From Firmicutes bacterium HGW-Firmicutes-14 (GTDB lineage: Bacteria > Bacillota > Thermincolia > Thermincolales > UBA2595), in assembly GCA_002840275.1 (NCBI GenBank), contig PHAB01000004.1:1-64000 (forward strand): a DNA stretch of 64,000 bases, written 5' to 3'. Below, piece after piece: positions 17,991-28,540 of the stretch. The notes under the pieces are model-generated. The model was given only the letters and a program-made list of their open reading frames with translations, was not told where the DNA came from and ran no database searches. Both the position numbers and the translations under genes were made by a program. Numbering within the stretch: the first letter of the stretch is position 1; every line of letters starts with the position of its first letter.

Positions 17991-18791
17991 CTATTGAAAA
18001 ACCAGTTTTTCAATCACTTCCGCTATCCCGTCTTCATTATTAGTAGCAGTGACAATATCCGCTTTCTCCTTTACCTTGCCAGGAGCGTTTCCCATGGCAA
18101 TACTAATTCCGGCAAACCTGAACATGTCCAGGTCATTATAACTGTCACCGAAAACCATGACCTCTTCCGCGGGTATGCCAAACCTTTCCGCCAGGGTTTT
18201 CAGGGCCTTTCCCTTGGTAGCATCAGGGTGCATAATCTCCAGGTAATAGGGTTTTGACTTGGTTATATAAATCCTGCCGGCAAACTTCCGGTCAAAGTCT
18301 TCCTTCATGGAATCCAGGAGGTCCGGGTCAGCGATAAACAATATTTTGGTGGGGTCATCCTTTACGAAATCCACCAGGTCTCCCGCAGGAAATATGTCTA
18401 CCCGGGACATCTCCGCATATTCCCTGCCCACAGGGGTAATGTGGTCCACATAAAGGAGGTCATTAAAATAAACATTCATATGCACCCCGGCCGTGTATCC
18501 TTCCTTCAGCACTTCCTGGGCCAGGACGCTAGGCAGGGGAAGGTTGACAAGCACCTCACCGGAACAGGTGTTTTTGACCAGGGCCCCCTGGTAAGTGACA
18601 ATCGGCGCCTCTATACCCAGTTTTCGGGCGAAAGGCAGGGTTGAACAATACATCCTGCCGGTAGCAATTGTAATAAGTATCCCTTTATCTGCAGCCCTTC
18701 TCAGGGCTTGTCCGGTCCTGGGGGATATGTCCAGCTCATCATTCAGCAGTGTGCCGTCAAGGTCAACAGCTATCATCCTGTACCGTGCCAC
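17991..18791 (-). CDS. Cof-type HAD-IIB sugar-phosphatase-like hydrolase
   Basis: A 266-residue HAD superfamily protein with the nucleophile motif DLDGTLLNDELDISPRT, the C2B cap, and the C-terminal KGKALKTLAERFGI and VMVFGDSYNDLDMF motifs that hold the Lys and Asp pair. Members dephosphorylate sugar phosphates and cofactors with low specificity. The GTG start follows GGAGG with a normal gap. It precedes the glucan-degradation genes and may act on hexose phosphates made there, but this is inference. Confidence 0.88.
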   Translation of the reverse strand: MARYRMIAVDLDGTLLNDELDISPRTGQALRRAADKGILITIATGRMYCSTLPFARKLGIEAPIVTYQGALVKNTCSGEVLVNLPLPSVLAQEVLKEGYTAGVHMNVYFNDLLYVDHITPVGREYAEMSRVDIFPAGDLVDFVKDDPTKILFIADPDLLDSMKEDFDRKFAGRIYITKSKPYYLEIMHPDATKGKALKTLAERFGIPAEEVMVFGDSYNDLDMFRFAGISIAMGNAPGKVKEKADIVTATNNEDGIAEVIEKLVFQ

Positions 18792-18807
18792 TCTTTAGCC
18801 TCCAATT

Positions 18808-19173
18808 CTACCGGCGCCTGTGCCTTTTATTATCGTCCATCACCACTGAACTCAAAACACCGCTGATTATTGTAAGAATAATGGAGCCAAAGAATGCCGC
18901 CCAAAACCCTGATACGGTAAAGCCGCTGACTGCAGATGCGGTGATAAGCAGCATAACCGCATTGATAACCAGGGTAAAAAGGCCCAGGGTCAGGATGTTC
19001 AGCGGCAGGGTGAAAAACAGCACCACAGGCCTGATAATGGCATTTATCACCCCCAGGACAAGAGCTGTGATGAGGGCCGCTCCAAACCCCGTTACATCAA
19101 TGCCGGGCATCAGCCATGCGGTAAACAGGAGGGCCAGGGCATTGAGAATCCAGCGTATGGCAAGTCCTTTCAT
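18808..19173 (-). CDS. Small holin-like membrane protein (phage holin family 4)
   Basis: A 121-residue protein with four hydrophobic helices and the family pattern IRWILNALALLFTAWLMPGIDVTGFGAAL, VLGVINAIIRPVV and LPLNILTLGLFTLVINAVML, ending in a basic tail. The name comes from Pfam; chromosomal members like this one are common in bacteria and are not evidence of prophage. Function is unknown. An AGAGGTG Shine-Dalgarno precedes the ATG. It lies 16 bases upstream of the HAD gene. The 141 bases before it hold no clear hairpin. Confidence 0.8.
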   Translation of the reverse strand: MKGLAIRWILNALALLFTAWLMPGIDVTGFGAALITALVLGVINAIIRPVVLFFTLPLNILTLGLFTLVINAVMLLITASAVSGFTVSGFWAAFFGSIILTIISGVLSSVVMDDNKRHRRR

Positions 19174-19314
19174 TCCTGAAACACCTCTCTTTCAAAATGC
19201 CGTTTCACTAAGTACTGTCTCATTAGATACTGTTTCAAAAATGTCTTTTTCTATATAATACCACAAAAAATGATTGTTTCCTTTAGTTCCTTACCATTTT
19301 AACAACGGTGCCGG

Positions 19315-21171
19315 CTAATCTTCCTGCTGGAAAAACTCATATACAGCTTCTGCCACGGGAACCGTCAGCCCGGGGACTGCGGCGATTTCTTCAACTGTGG
19401 CCTTTCTCAGGGCAGCCATAGATCTGAAGTGTTCCACCATGGCTTTGCGGCGTTTCGGCCCTATTCCCGGTATGTCATCCAGGATGGATTTCAAAGACCG
19501 TTTCCCTCTCAGGGAACGGTGATACTCAATGGCAAACCGGTGGGCCTCATCCCTTATCCTCTGGACCAGGTACAGGCTCTCCGAATTTCGCGGCAATATG
19601 ATGGGGTCAGGGTCGTTTTCCCCATAGAGGTATTCATGTTCCTTGGCCAGGCCAAAGGTGGGAACAGGGTCAAACCCCAGTTCCTTCATGGCCTCCCGGG
19701 CCGCGTTCAGTTGGCCTTTACCCCCGTCAATGATTACCAGGTCGGGGAGATCGGCAAACTTCGCCTTATCCCTGTCCAGCTTCCCGGCTTCAATAGCCTC
19801 TATTTCTCTCAGAGCCCTGCCAAATCGCCTCCGGATTACTTCCTGCATACTGGCGAAATCATTGGGGCCTTCCACAGATTTGATCTTAAACCGCCTGTAC
19901 CTGGCGTTGTCAGGCTTACCGCCCGTAAATACCACCATGGAACCGACGGATTCGGCGCCCTGGATATTGGATATGTCATAACACTCAATCCGCTCCGGAA
20001 AACCGGATAGATCGAGGTATTCCTTTAATCCCGCCAGGGCTGTTTCAATCCTGGCCCTGGCCGCTTCCTCCCTGGCCCGGTGGCCGGCCAGTTCCTCTGC
20101 CGCATTTCTGGCTGCCATCTCCACAATTTTCAGCTTCTCTCCGCGCCTGGGCACCCTGATATATACCCGGCTGCCCCGCTTCCGCTCCAGCCAGGCCGTG
20201 ATAACTTCCTTTTCCGTTGTTTCCACCGGAAGCAGTATCTCTTTCGGGATAAATTCAACCTGGTTATAGTGCTGTTTGATAAAGACACTGACCAGTTCAC
20301 CGTCATCAGTGTCAGAAACCTCATCCAAAATAAAGTGTTCCCGGCCTATGAGTTTTCCGCTCCTGATAAAAAATAAGGCTATACAGGCCGTTTCTCCCTG
20401 CCTGGCTAAGGCTGCTACATCCTGGTCAGAGAAGTCGGTAGAAACTATCTTCTGTTTTTCCACAACCTTCTCGATAGACCTGATCCGGTCCCTCAGGGCA
20501 GCGGCCTTTTCGAAATCCAGGTTCTCCGCGGCTTCTTCCATCTGGCGGGCCAGGTGTTTGACCAGGTCCTCCTGCCTTCCCTCCAGGAACATACAGACAT
20601 CTTTGATCATCTCCATGTACCGGTCCGGGTCCACCTTCCCCGTACAAGGCGCCAGGCACCGTCCGATATGGTGGTTCAGGCACGGGCGGTCCTGTCCTTT
20701 CACCGATTTCTGTTTACAGGAACGCAGAGGAAAAATCCTCTTTAAGAGCTTTAGCGTATCCTTCAGGGCTGTTACATCGGTATACGGCCCATAATAGCGC
20801 GACCCGTCCCTGACCACATTTCTGGTCATATATACCCGGGGATATTTCTCACCCAGGGTAACCTTCAGGTACGGGTAGCTCTTATCATCCACCAGCCTGA
20901 CATTATATCTCGGGCGGTGTTTTTTTATCAGGTTGCATTCCAGGATGAGGGCTTCCACTTCTGAATCAGTCAGGATATAGTCAATGTCTTCCACCTGGCT
21001 GACCAGGCTGACAGTTTTGGGGCTGAGATTCCGGGCAGACTGGAAATAGGACCTGACCCTGTTTTTCAGGGAAATGGCCTTCCCGACATAAATGACCACC
21101 CCGGAACCGTTTTTCATTATATATACCCCGGGACTATCCGGTAACAGCTTCAGCTTCTCTGCCAGTTCCAT
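19315..21171 (-). CDS. uvrC: Excinuclease ABC subunit C
   Basis: A 618-residue nucleotide-excision-repair nuclease: GIY-YIG domain at the N-terminus ([22 protein letters not shown]), the four-Cys region, a UVR helix ([11 protein letters not shown]), the RNase H-like second nuclease domain ([22 protein letters not shown]) and a helix-hairpin-helix tail ([12 protein letters not shown]). It makes both incisions at UvrB-marked damage. The ATG at 21171 matches the family start and overlaps the uvrA 3' end by 38 bases, so translation is probably coupled. Confidence 0.97.
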   Translation of the reverse strand: MELAEKLKLLPDSPGVYIMKNGSGVVIYVGKAISLKNRVRSYFQSARNLSPKTVSLVSQVEDIDYILTDSEVEALILECNLIKKHRPRYNVRLVDDKSYPYLKVTLGEKYPRVYMTRNVVRDGSRYYGPYTDVTALKDTLKLLKRIFPLRSCKQKSVKGQDRPCLNHHIGRCLAPCTGKVDPDRYMEMIKDVCMFLEGRQEDLVKHLARQMEEAAENLDFEKAAALRDRIRSIEKVVEKQKIVSTDFSDQDVAALARQGETACIALFFIRSGKLIGREHFILDEVSDTDDGELVSVFIKQHYNQVEFIPKEILLPVETTEKEVITAWLERKRGSRVYIRVPRRGEKLKIVEMAARNAAEELAGHRAREEAARARIETALAGLKEYLDLSGFPERIECYDISNIQGAESVGSMVVFTGGKPDNARYRRFKIKSVEGPNDFASMQEVIRRRFGRALREIEAIEAGKLDRDKAKFADLPDLVIIDGGKGQLNAAREAMKELGFDPVPTFGLAKEHEYLYGENDPDPIILPRNSESLYLVQRIRDEAHRFAIEYHRSLRGKRSLKSILDDIPGIGPKRRKAMVEHFRSMAALRKATVEEIAAVPGLTVPVAEAVYEFFQQED

Positions 21172-23995
21172 CCTGTTCACTCCGTTCCAGCACCCGGCTG
21201 AGGAACTGCCCGGTGTAGGAATCCCCTGTCCGGGCCACCTCTTCGGGGGTACCATATGCCACAACGGTACCACCCATATCGCCGCCCTCAGGCCCCAGGT
21301 CGATAATATAATCAGCGGTCTTGACCACATCCAGGTTGTGTTCGATTACCACCACCGTATCACCCGCTTCCACCAGGCGATCCAGGACCCCCAGCAGTTT
21401 GTGGATGTCGGCGATATGCAGGCCGGTAGTAGGTTCATCCAGAATATACATGGTTTTCCCATTGCTCCGGCGGCTGAGTTCGGTGGCCAGTTTAACCCTC
21501 TGGGCCTCCCCCCCTGACAGGGTGGTAGCCGGCTGGCCCAGCCTGATGTAGCCCAGCCCCACATCCTGGATGGTCTTCAGTTTGCGGTAGATTTTTGGAA
21601 TATTCCTGAAAAACTCTGCAGCCTCATCCACGATCATATCCAGGACATTAGATATGGTCTTCCCTTTATATTTTACCTCCAGGGTCTCCCTGTTATAGCG
21701 TTTACCCTTACACACCTCACAGGGGACATAAACATCAGGCAGGAAGTGCATCTCAATCTTGATGATCCCGTCCCCCCGGCAGGCTTCACAGCGCCCGCCC
21801 CTGACATTGAAACTGAACCGGCCCGGTTTATAACCCCTCATCTTGGCCTCAGGAGTCTGGGCAAAAATTTCCCTGATCCCGTCAAATACCCCGGTATATG
21901 TGGCCGGGTTTGACCGGGGTGTCCGGCCTATAGGGGACTGGTCGATATTTATCACCTTGTCCAGGTGTTCCAGGCCCCTGATATCTTTATGCTCTCCGGG
22001 TTTGGCCTTGGCCCGGTGCAGGTCCTGGGCCAGCCGTTTATAAAGTATTTCATTGACCAGGGTGCTCTTGCCGCTCCCTGAAACCCCGGTAATACAGACA
22101 AATACGCCGAGGGGTAATTTCACATTGATGTCTTTAAGATTATTCTCCGCCGCCCCGATAATCTCCAGCCAGTTGCCATTGGGCTTCCGGCGGAAGGCCG
22201 GGACAGGGATATTTGCTTTCCCGCTTAAATACCGGCCTGTAATTGACTTACTCTCAGCAATAATATCTTCCACTGTTCCCTGGGCGACGACTTCCCCGCC
22301 GTGTTCCCCTGCCCCTGGCCCAATGTCAATGATATGGTCGGCCGCCAGCATTGTTTCTTCATCATGTTCAACCACAATAAGGGTATTCCCCAGGTCCCGC
22401 AGGTGTTCCAGGGTCTGGATAAGCCTCCGGTTATCCCTCTGGTGCAGGCCGATACTGGGTTCATCGAGAATATAGAGCACGCCCACCAGGCTGGACCCGA
22501 TCTGGGTGGCCAGCCTGATGCGCTGGGATTCGCCGCCTGACAGGGTCCCGGCCGCCCGGTTCAGGGTGAGGTAATCAAGCCCCACATTGACCAGGAAACC
22601 CAGCCTCTCCTTTATCTCTTTCATAACCTGCCGGCTGATCATGGTCTCCCGTTCAGTCAGGGCAAGCCCTTCAAAAAATTTAAGGGATTCTTTGACCGGC
22701 ATCCGGGTTACCTCATATATGGACAGATCCCCCACCTTAACGGCCAGGCTCTCAGGTTTCAGCCTGGCGCCCCGGCACTTGGGGCACGGTTTGGTACTCA
22801 TAAATGACTCTATCTCTTCCCTCATCCACTCGGAATTTGTTTCCCGGTGGCGGCGGGCCAGGTTATTTACAATACCCTCAAAGGGGGCGTGAAAAACATG
22901 GCTCCGTCCCTCTTTTTCAAAACGGTAGTTTATTTTCCTCTCCCCGGTCCCAAAAAGGATAACTTCCAGCTGTTTTTCAGTCAGTTCCTCAACAGGGGTC
23001 CGGACACTGAACCCATATTCCCGGCCCAGGTTCTCCAGGGATTGAAAATACCAGGCGGCATTGGAACTCCAGGGCGCTATGGCCCCTTCGGCAATGGATT
23101 TTGATCTGTCCGGAATCACCAGGTCAGAGTCTATTTCCATCTTGTTCCCCAGCCCGCCGCATTCCGGGCAGGCGCCATAGGGGTTGTTAAAAGAAAACAT
23201 GCGGGGAGAAAGCTCTTCCATGCTGATCCCGCATTCCACACAGGCGAAGTTCTGGCTGAAGACCAGTTCTTCGCCGTCAATCACATCTACAAGCACGGTT
23301 CCTCCCGCCAGGTTAAGGGCCAGTTCCAGGGAATCAGCCAGGCGGGAAGCCGAGTCCGGGCGGATGATAATCCGGTCTACCACCACCTCAATGGAGTGTT
23401 TCTTGTTTTTGTCAAGCTTGATTTCATCGGTGATTTCCATCATTTCACCGTTTACCCGGACGCGCACATACCCGTTCTTCCGGATATCTTCAAACACTTT
23501 AGCGTGCTCTCCTTTGCGCCCTTTGACCAATGGCGCCAGGACCTGTATCCTGGTCCCTTCGGGCATCTCCAGCAGGTTGTCCACTATCTGCTCAATGGTC
23601 TGCTGGGCGATGGGCCGGCCGCATTCCGGACAGTGAGGGCGCCCTATCCGGGCAAACAACAGCCTCAGGTAGTCGTATACCTCGGTCACCGTACCCACGG
23701 TGGAACGCGGGTTCCGGCTGGTTGTCTTCTGGTCAATGGAAATGGCCGGAGACAGGCCTTCGATGTAATCCACATCAGGTTTGTCCATCTGGCCCAGGAA
23801 CTGCCTGGCATATGCCGACAGGGATTCCACGTACCTTCTCTGGCCTTCCGCATAAATTGTGTCAAAAGCCAGGGACGATTTGCCCGATCCGCTGAGACCG
23901 GTTATGACCACAAACTTGTCCCTGGGTATGGCCACATCTATGTTTTTCAGGTTGTGCACCCTGGCCCCTTTAATGATAATTTTGTCTTTTGCCAT
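21134..23995 (-). CDS. uvrA: Excinuclease ABC subunit A
   Basis: A 953-residue damage-sensing ATPase with two ABC halves: Walker [21 protein letters not shown] and [16 protein letters not shown], signature [15 protein letters not shown] and [13 protein letters not shown], and three CxxC zinc modules ([14 protein letters not shown]...[14 protein letters not shown]...CEVCKGKR). Full length for the family. It hands damaged DNA to UvrB. The uvrB gene normally sits directly upstream but is 20 kb away here, leaving uvrA to rely on its own promoter in the AT-rich bases before 23995. Confidence 0.98.
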   Translation of the reverse strand: MAKDKIIIKGARVHNLKNIDVAIPRDKFVVITGLSGSGKSSLAFDTIYAEGQRRYVESLSAYARQFLGQMDKPDVDYIEGLSPAISIDQKTTSRNPRSTVGTVTEVYDYLRLLFARIGRPHCPECGRPIAQQTIEQIVDNLLEMPEGTRIQVLAPLVKGRKGEHAKVFEDIRKNGYVRVRVNGEMMEITDEIKLDKNKKHSIEVVVDRIIIRPDSASRLADSLELALNLAGGTVLVDVIDGEELVFSQNFACVECGISMEELSPRMFSFNNPYGACPECGGLGNKMEIDSDLVIPDRSKSIAEGAIAPWSSNAAWYFQSLENLGREYGFSVRTPVEELTEKQLEVILFGTGERKINYRFEKEGRSHVFHAPFEGIVNNLARRHRETNSEWMREEIESFMSTKPCPKCRGARLKPESLAVKVGDLSIYEVTRMPVKESLKFFEGLALTERETMISRQVMKEIKERLGFLVNVGLDYLTLNRAAGTLSGGESQRIRLATQIGSSLVGVLYILDEPSIGLHQRDNRRLIQTLEHLRDLGNTLIVVEHDEETMLAADHIIDIGPGAGEHGGEVVAQGTVEDIIAESKSITGRYLSGKANIPVPAFRRKPNGNWLEIIGAAENNLKDINVKLPLGVFVCITGVSGSGKSTLVNEILYKRLAQDLHRAKAKPGEHKDIRGLEHLDKVINIDQSPIGRTPRSNPATYTGVFDGIREIFAQTPEAKMRGYKPGRFSFNVRGGRCEACRGDGIIKIEMHFLPDVYVPCEVCKGKRYNRETLEVKYKGKTISNVLDMIVDEAAEFFRNIPKIYRKLKTIQDVGLGYIRLGQPATTLSGGEAQRVKLATELSRRSNGKTMYILDEPTTGLHIADIHKLLGVLDRLVEAGDTVVVIEHNLDVVKTADYIIDLGPEGGDMGGTVVAYGTPEEVARTGDSYTGQFLSRVLERSEQDGTGREAEAVTG

Positions 23996-24060
23996 GTTGT
24001 AAAAACCTCCGGTTTGTTATCAATCATTATATTATATCATATTTGGAGGAATTGAAAAAT

Positions 24061-24094
24061 CCAACCGGAATTATAATCCAACCGGAATTATAAT
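24061..24094. repeat. 17-base tandem duplication at the end of a pseudogene
   Basis: The unit CCAACCGGAATTATAAT occurs twice head to tail. The second unit covers the stop codon of the GTPase fragment. It adds to the signs of drift in this stretch. Confidence 0.75.
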
Positions 24095-25066
24095 CTGCCT
24101 AAATTATCGTTTAAGTCTTCAAGATTAGAAAGCACATCAGTTATTACCGTCTCTATTTGATTTAACTTCTGCATATTCATTTTTACTTCCTCATCATTTT
24201 TTTGTTTCTTTTCCAGCGCCCGGCCGGCAGCCTTTCTGACACCATCAGTTAAACTCCGGATTTTGCTGTTTAATTGAGATGCAAAAGACCTCTGGCTCTT
24301 ATCTATCCGTTGTACAAAATCATAACGTATCCGGCCGCAATTCCGGTCCAGCTGGTCCCATATTTTTTTTCTTAAATCCCTGATAACAAGATTTCTAAAA
24401 GCAAACCTGGGAAGCAGGTAAGATAACCTGGAGGGATCAATCATAAACATAGTATCATCGTCTTCGAGCATATAATAAAAATCGCTTTCATCGGTAAGTC
24501 TCTCAATCTTACTAAAAGCTTCGACATCTATATCAAAAATATCTTTGGAAATCTCTCCTATATGCTGAATGATCTGGTTCGCTTTCAGGGTAAACCTTGA
24601 TATTGTTTTTTCAAAAGAACGGCTAATCGTCCCCGTCTGCACCGGTCTCCATTGTTCAAAGGACTCCTCAACAAGTTTTGCCAGGTACCTGTCTACAGCC
24701 TCGTTAAGTTCTCTGTTGCCAAGTTTGCTGTTATTCCGGATGTATTCCTGCATTACGCCAAACAATCTGGTCTTTAAATAATACTGTTATTTTGACTTTT
24801 TTACCGTAAGAAATTACTGTAACGATTGAAGTCAGCGGCACAACAGCAGTTGGCAGCAGTTCCGCACCCAGCAGTGATTTGATAAATGTAGTTTTACCCC
24901 TCTTAAACTGTCCGAGTACCACCAAATTAAATACGTTCCGGTTTAGTTTCTCCTGGTTTAATGTACTCTGGGACAGAATCTCATCATTTATCCCTTTGGC
25001 TGCCAGGTTAATCTTCTCATAGTTTTCATTTATCGCTTCTTTTAATCTTATGTAATTTGCTAACAT
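24088..25066 (-). pseudogene. Dynamin-like GTPase, broken by internal deletion and frameshift
   Basis: The upstream piece (24731-25066, ATG after a strong AG-rich Shine-Dalgarno) gives ~112 residues with an intact P-loop LGQFKRGKTTFIKSLLG and the switch segment TAVVPLTSIVT typical of bacterial dynamin-like GTPases. It then runs out of frame at ~24770. The next piece (24088-24765) reads as a 225-residue helical, coiled-coil-rich tail with a different frame. The G3 and G4 GTPase motifs and most of the middle domain are missing. Family members are usually 550-800 residues; about 335 remain. I infer a deletion that joined the ends out of frame. Confidence 0.72.
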
Positions 25067-25085
25067 TGCCCCTCTCCCCTCACTG

Positions 25086-25454
25086 CTATTTGCCTGCCAG
25101 TAATGAATCTGCCAGTGACTGCGGCAGACCAAGGCCAGACATTTTTCTGATCGTGGTTTCTGTATCATATGGTACTTTCCGGAATTCCAGGCTTATCACC
25201 GGCCCCAAATCCAATATCGCATAAGAAGCATCAGGATTCAGATCCTTGGGCTTGCCGACACTTCCGGGATTGATAAATACAGCATCTGTCAACATAATTT
25301 TATATGGAACATGCAAATGGCCAAGGACATATATATCAGCCGGATACTCCACATGCATTTCTTCCAGTTTATCCGGGGTGCCGGGACCCGCATAAGCAGT
25401 CAAAGAATTGGGCAGGGCGTGAGTTAAAAAAATACGATAGCCTTTCCGGTTCAA
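25086..25454 (-). pseudogene. YfcE/MJ0936-type metallophosphoesterase, 5'-truncated
   Basis: About 120 residues of the C-terminal half of a calcineurin-like phosphoesterase: IFLTHALPNS, ADIYVLGHLHVPYKI and FINPGSVGKPKDLNPDASYAILD are the family's last metal motifs. The N-terminal DxH and GNH/D motifs are absent, and an in-frame stop lies two codons before the homology begins. The missing part should be ~110 residues. A fluoride-riboswitch copy now stands where the 5' end would be, so the gene was probably cut by a deletion. It is unlikely to be active. Confidence 0.7.
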
Positions 25455-25487
25455 CTGTGTTCAATGGCAGGCTATCGGATTAACGAA

Positions 25488-25568
25488 AGAGCTCCTACCG
25501 GAAAAGAATATATTGACCGGTAGGAGCTATCAGCTGTAACCAGCAGTTTTGGCGAGCCCCATCGCCTT
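25488..25568 (-). promoter_or_regulatory. Fluoride riboswitch (crcB motif), distal copy
   Basis: Minus strand: GGCGATGGGGCTCGCC, then CAGCTGATAGCTCCTACC, followed by a terminator stem CTCCTACCGG/CCGGTAGGAG. These are the conserved parts of the crcB-motif aptamer. It starts three bases after the DUF190 stop and faces the truncated phosphoesterase, so it has no intact downstream gene in view. The T-run after the hairpin is weak (CTCTTTC). Confidence 0.85.
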
Positions 25569-25570
25569 TG

Positions 25571-25912
25571 CTATTGGGAATGGACAGTACCGTACTTGAT
25601 TATTTCCACATCCACAACCATGACAAGTCCCCGGGGTACCATTTCCCGAACCACCGGCAATACCTTCTTTATGTTTTCTTCCTTGTCAACTGCTTCAACA
25701 ACCATGGGTAAGTCCGCCGACAGGTCGAGGATTTTAGCTGAGTGCAGCACTTTATCAGCGCCGTAACCCTCAATTCCTCTGTAGACTGTCACTCCGGCAA
25801 TTCCCTCTTCTTTCAGCTTTATCACTAATTGGTGGTACAAAGACTTGCCCTTCCATTTCTCAGTCTCACCGACATAGATTTTCAGCAGTTTCCCTTTACC
25901 TGTGATATCCAT
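25571..25912 (-). CDS. DUF190 domain protein
   Basis: A 113-residue PII-like alpha/beta protein of the DUF190 family with GKLLKIYVGETEKWKGKSLYHQLVIKLKEEGIAGVTVYRGIEGYG and a C-terminal strand VVDVEIIKYG. These proteins often stand next to, or are fused to, CrcB fluoride channels; their role is unknown and a regulatory PII-like function is only inferred from fold. It is the last gene of the fluoride operon, 18 bases after crcB. Confidence 0.88.
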   Translation of the reverse strand: MDITGKGKLLKIYVGETEKWKGKSLYHQLVIKLKEEGIAGVTVYRGIEGYGADKVLHSAKILDLSADLPMVVEAVDKEENIKKVLPVVREMVPRGLVMVVDVEIIKYGTVHSQ

Positions 25913-25930
25913 TATTAGCCCTCCTCTAAG

Positions 25931-26308
25931 TTATCCGGATAAATATTCCGCCAACGATATCCCTAAAAAAGCCGCCATAAGCCCGACAATGATACTGGCC
26001 AAAAGGTATTTCAAAGCAGTACCTCTCTCCCCGTTTTCAACCAGGTTTACTATTTCATATGCAAATGTTGAGTATGTTGTATAAGCTCCCAAAAAGCCTG
26101 CAGTGGCAAAATTCTTGAAACCTGCCGCACCGGATCCTGCTTTTGAGAAAACAACGACTAACACACCAAGAATAAATGAACCGGTAATGTTAATGCAAAA
26201 TGTTGCCAGGGGAAAATCTCCTCTCCAGCGCTGGCCGATCCATTTGCTTAGACCGTACCTGGTTACAGCTCCAAAAATGCCGCCGATTCCAATATATAGA
26301 TATTCCAT
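25931..26308 (-). CDS. crcB: CrcB/Fluc fluoride channel subunit
   Basis: A 125-residue protein with four membrane helices and family motifs GGIFGAVTRYGLS, FCINITGSFILG and TAGFLGAYTTYSTFAYE. Fluc channels are dual-topology dimers that let fluoride leave the cell. Two different crcB genes in a row, as here, usually make a heterodimer with subunits in opposite orientation. It sits in the fluoride-riboswitch operon. Confidence 0.95.
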   Translation of the reverse strand: MEYLYIGIGGIFGAVTRYGLSKWIGQRWRGDFPLATFCINITGSFILGVLVVVFSKAGSGAAGFKNFATAGFLGAYTTYSTFAYEIVNLVENGERGTALKYLLASIIVGLMAAFLGISLAEYLSG

Positions 26309-26361
26309 GGTATTTCCCTCTTTATTATGAATTATAATTATAAATCCTTCTGATTTACAAG

Positions 26362-26781
26362 TTATTCTGAAGTCCCGGTCCCGGTATCCCTGCGTTCGGT
26401 CAGCCCTTTACCTGCGGCGGCGCCAATCATCGCCATGACAGTACATCCCACCGGGGTTCCCACAATATAGGCCAGTGAAATCCATATTTGATCACTTCTT
26501 ATAAGATTAATTGAATCCACGGCGAATGTGGAAAAAGTAGTATAAGCTCCCAGAAAACCTGTCCCTATAGCCAGGCGCAGCCTGGGATTGATTTCCAGGC
26601 GTTCCAGGGTCAGCCGGAGAAAAAAACTTAAAATAAAACAGCCGGTTATGTTCACGATAAAAATCCCCAGGGGAAAAGCAGTAACAACCAGCCCTTTAAC
26701 TGCTTCGCCTAACACAGCCCTTGCCACTGCCCCAAAGAAACCGGCCATGGCAACCGCCAAATAATCCAAATTTATCACCAC
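26362..26781 (-). CDS. crcB: CrcB/Fluc fluoride channel subunit (second)
   Basis: A 139-residue protein with four membrane helices and motifs AGFFGAVARAVLGE, IFIVNITGCFILSFFL and GTGFLGAYTTFSTFAVD. It lacks the RY of the first loop found in its partner and has a longer C-terminal tail ending in TGTGTSE. It is the first of the two channel genes and probably forms a heterodimer with 25931-26308. It starts at a GTG 28 bases after the GGGtGRT gene. Confidence 0.94.
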   Translation of the reverse strand: MVINLDYLAVAMAGFFGAVARAVLGEAVKGLVVTAFPLGIFIVNITGCFILSFFLRLTLERLEINPRLRLAIGTGFLGAYTTFSTFAVDSINLIRSDQIWISLAYIVGTPVGCTVMAMIGAAAGKGLTERRDTGTGTSE

Positions 26782-26809
26782 CAGAAATGTACTATAAATG
26801 GCTTCAGCT

Positions 26810-27817
26810 TTACTGCGTTTGCTTTAGGGCTTGAGCTATTTTTACTGATAAGGCCACTGTGGCTCCCACCATCGGATTGTTGCCCATGCCTATAAAGCCC
26901 ATCATATCCACATGGGACGGCACTGAGCTGGAACCGGCGAATTGGGCGTCACTGTGCATACGGCCCATGGTATCGGTCATACCGTAAGATGCCGGTCCTG
27001 CTGCCAGGTTGTCAGGATGCAGGGTCCTTCCTGTTCCGCCGCCGGAAGCTACTGAAAAGAACGCTTTGCCATTCTCAATACACCATTTCTTATATGTGGC
27101 AACCACCGGGTGCTGGAACCTGGTCGGATTGGTGGAATTACCGGTTATTGATACATCCACCTTCTCCATCTGCATTATTGCAATACCCTCATCCACTGAT
27201 TCAGCCCCATAGATTCGCACATTTGCACGATTGTCGTTGGTAAACCTTTTTTCATTGACAATATGTACCTGCCCGGTCTTAAAATCGTATTTAGTTTCCA
27301 CAAATGTAAAACCGGTTATCCTGCCGATTATATTAGCGGCATCTTTACCTAAGCCGTTAAGGACAACTTTCAGGGGTTCCCGGCGTACTTTGTCAGCATA
27401 TTTGGTTATTCCCAAAGCGCCTTCGGCAGCCGCAAAAGATTCATGTCCGGCAACAAAAGCAAATACCTTGGTCTTTTCATCCAGCAGCATGCTGGCCAGA
27501 CCTCCATGGCCTAAACCCACATTTCTCTGTTCAGCCACAGAGCCGGGTATGGTGAAGGCCTGTAAACCTTCTCCCATTGACAGGGCTATCTTCCTGACAT
27601 CCGGTTCACCTTTCTTTAATGCGATAGCAGCCCCGAGCGTGTATGCCCATACTGCATTATCAAAAGCAATGGGCTGGACCCCTTTGACTAATTCATCCAC
27701 ATCAATCCCAGCGGTTAGTGTCAACGATTTAGCTTCGTCCAGGCCGATGATGCCATATTGTTTTAAACAAGAATTGATTTTATCAGTCCTGCGGTCTTTC
27801 CCCTCAAAATCAGTCAC
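26810..27817 (-). CDS. GGGtGRT protein
   Basis: About 335 residues matching the family named after its motif, present here as SVASGGGTGRTLHPDNLA. Other conserved stretches are AFVAGHESFAAAEGALGITKYADK, ITGNSTNPTRFQHP and GMTDTMGRMHSDAQFAGSSSVPSHVDMMGF. No reaction has been assigned; the family is commonly found with an Fe-S scaffold-like protein, as here. GTG at 27817 follows GGAGGTG with a seven-base gap. Its place in a fluoride-riboswitch operon suggests a role in repairing or guarding a fluoride target, which is inference. Confidence 0.85.
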   Translation of the reverse strand: MTDFEGKDRRTDKINSCLKQYGIIGLDEAKSLTLTAGIDVDELVKGVQPIAFDNAVWAYTLGAAIALKKGEPDVRKIALSMGEGLQAFTIPGSVAEQRNVGLGHGGLASMLLDEKTKVFAFVAGHESFAAAEGALGITKYADKVRREPLKVVLNGLGKDAANIIGRITGFTFVETKYDFKTGQVHIVNEKRFTNDNRANVRIYGAESVDEGIAIMQMEKVDVSITGNSTNPTRFQHPVVATYKKWCIENGKAFFSVASGGGTGRTLHPDNLAAGPASYGMTDTMGRMHSDAQFAGSSSVPSHVDMMGFIGMGNNPMVGATVALSVKIAQALKQTQ

Positions 27818-27830
27818 AAACACACACCTC

Positions 27831-28514
27831 CTATTCCTTCCTTGGGTCGATTATCTTGACGGCCTCTTTGAACCTGCCATAAACCCCCACAGCCTTATTA
27901 AAGGCTTCACCAGGGGATACGCCGTCTCTGATCAGGTTCATCATCTTACCCAGGTTTACAAATTTATACCCGATTATTTCATCCTGATTATCCAGTCCCA
28001 GTTCCATTACATATCCTTCAGCGATCTCCAGGTAACGGGGGCCGCCTTCCAGAGACCCTGTGATTGTCCCGATATGTGAGCGCATGTTTTTCCCTAATTC
28101 TTCAGCCCCGGCCCCTACGGGTAACCCCCCTTCGGAGAAAGCTGTCTGGGACCGGCCATACACAATCTGCAGAAATAGTTCCCGCATGGCCACATTTATT
28201 GCGTCACAAACCAGGTCTGTGTTAAGCGCTTCCAAAATGGTTTTGCCAGGCAGTATTTCGCCGGCCATGGCTGCAGACTGGGTCATCCCGGAGCAGCCAA
28301 TGGTCTCAACCAGTGCCTCCTGAATAACCCCGCCTTTGATATTGAGGGTGAGTTTGCATGTACCCTGCTGGGGAGCACAGCCTCCCACACCGTGGGTCAG
28401 GCCGTTGATCTGGTTAATCTCTGTGACTTTATCCCAATTGCCCTCCTGGGGGATGGGAGCCGGGCCACGGTTGGCACTGCTGTGAACACAAAACACTTTA
28501 CCCTGGTGAGTCAT
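27831..28514 (-). CDS. Iron-sulfur cluster assembly scaffold-like (NifU-N type) protein
   Basis: A 227-residue protein: GVGGCAPQQGTCKLTLNIKGGVIQEALVETIGCSGMTQSAAMAGEILPGKTILEALN carries the Cys pattern of IscU/NifU-like scaffolds, followed by a C-terminal domain particular to the partner of GGGtGRT proteins. ATG at 28514 follows GAAGGAGG. It is the first gene after the fluoride riboswitch and terminator, and 13 bases precede the GGGtGRT gene. A role in Fe-S assembly is by homology; the link to fluoride is by position. Confidence 0.82.
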   Translation of the reverse strand: MTHQGKVFCVHSSANRGPAPIPQEGNWDKVTEINQINGLTHGVGGCAPQQGTCKLTLNIKGGVIQEALVETIGCSGMTQSAAMAGEILPGKTILEALNTDLVCDAINVAMRELFLQIVYGRSQTAFSEGGLPVGAGAEELGKNMRSHIGTITGSLEGGPRYLEIAEGYVMELGLDNQDEIIGYKFVNLGKMMNLIRDGVSPGEAFNKAVGVYGRFKEAVKIIDPRKE

Positions 28515-28540
28515 GATGAACCTCCTTCTCATGGTAAAAC

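Noticed and set aside
18808-19173. Prophage remnant suggested by a holin-family gene
   Set aside because: Chromosomal members of this family are common, and no other phage gene lies nearby.
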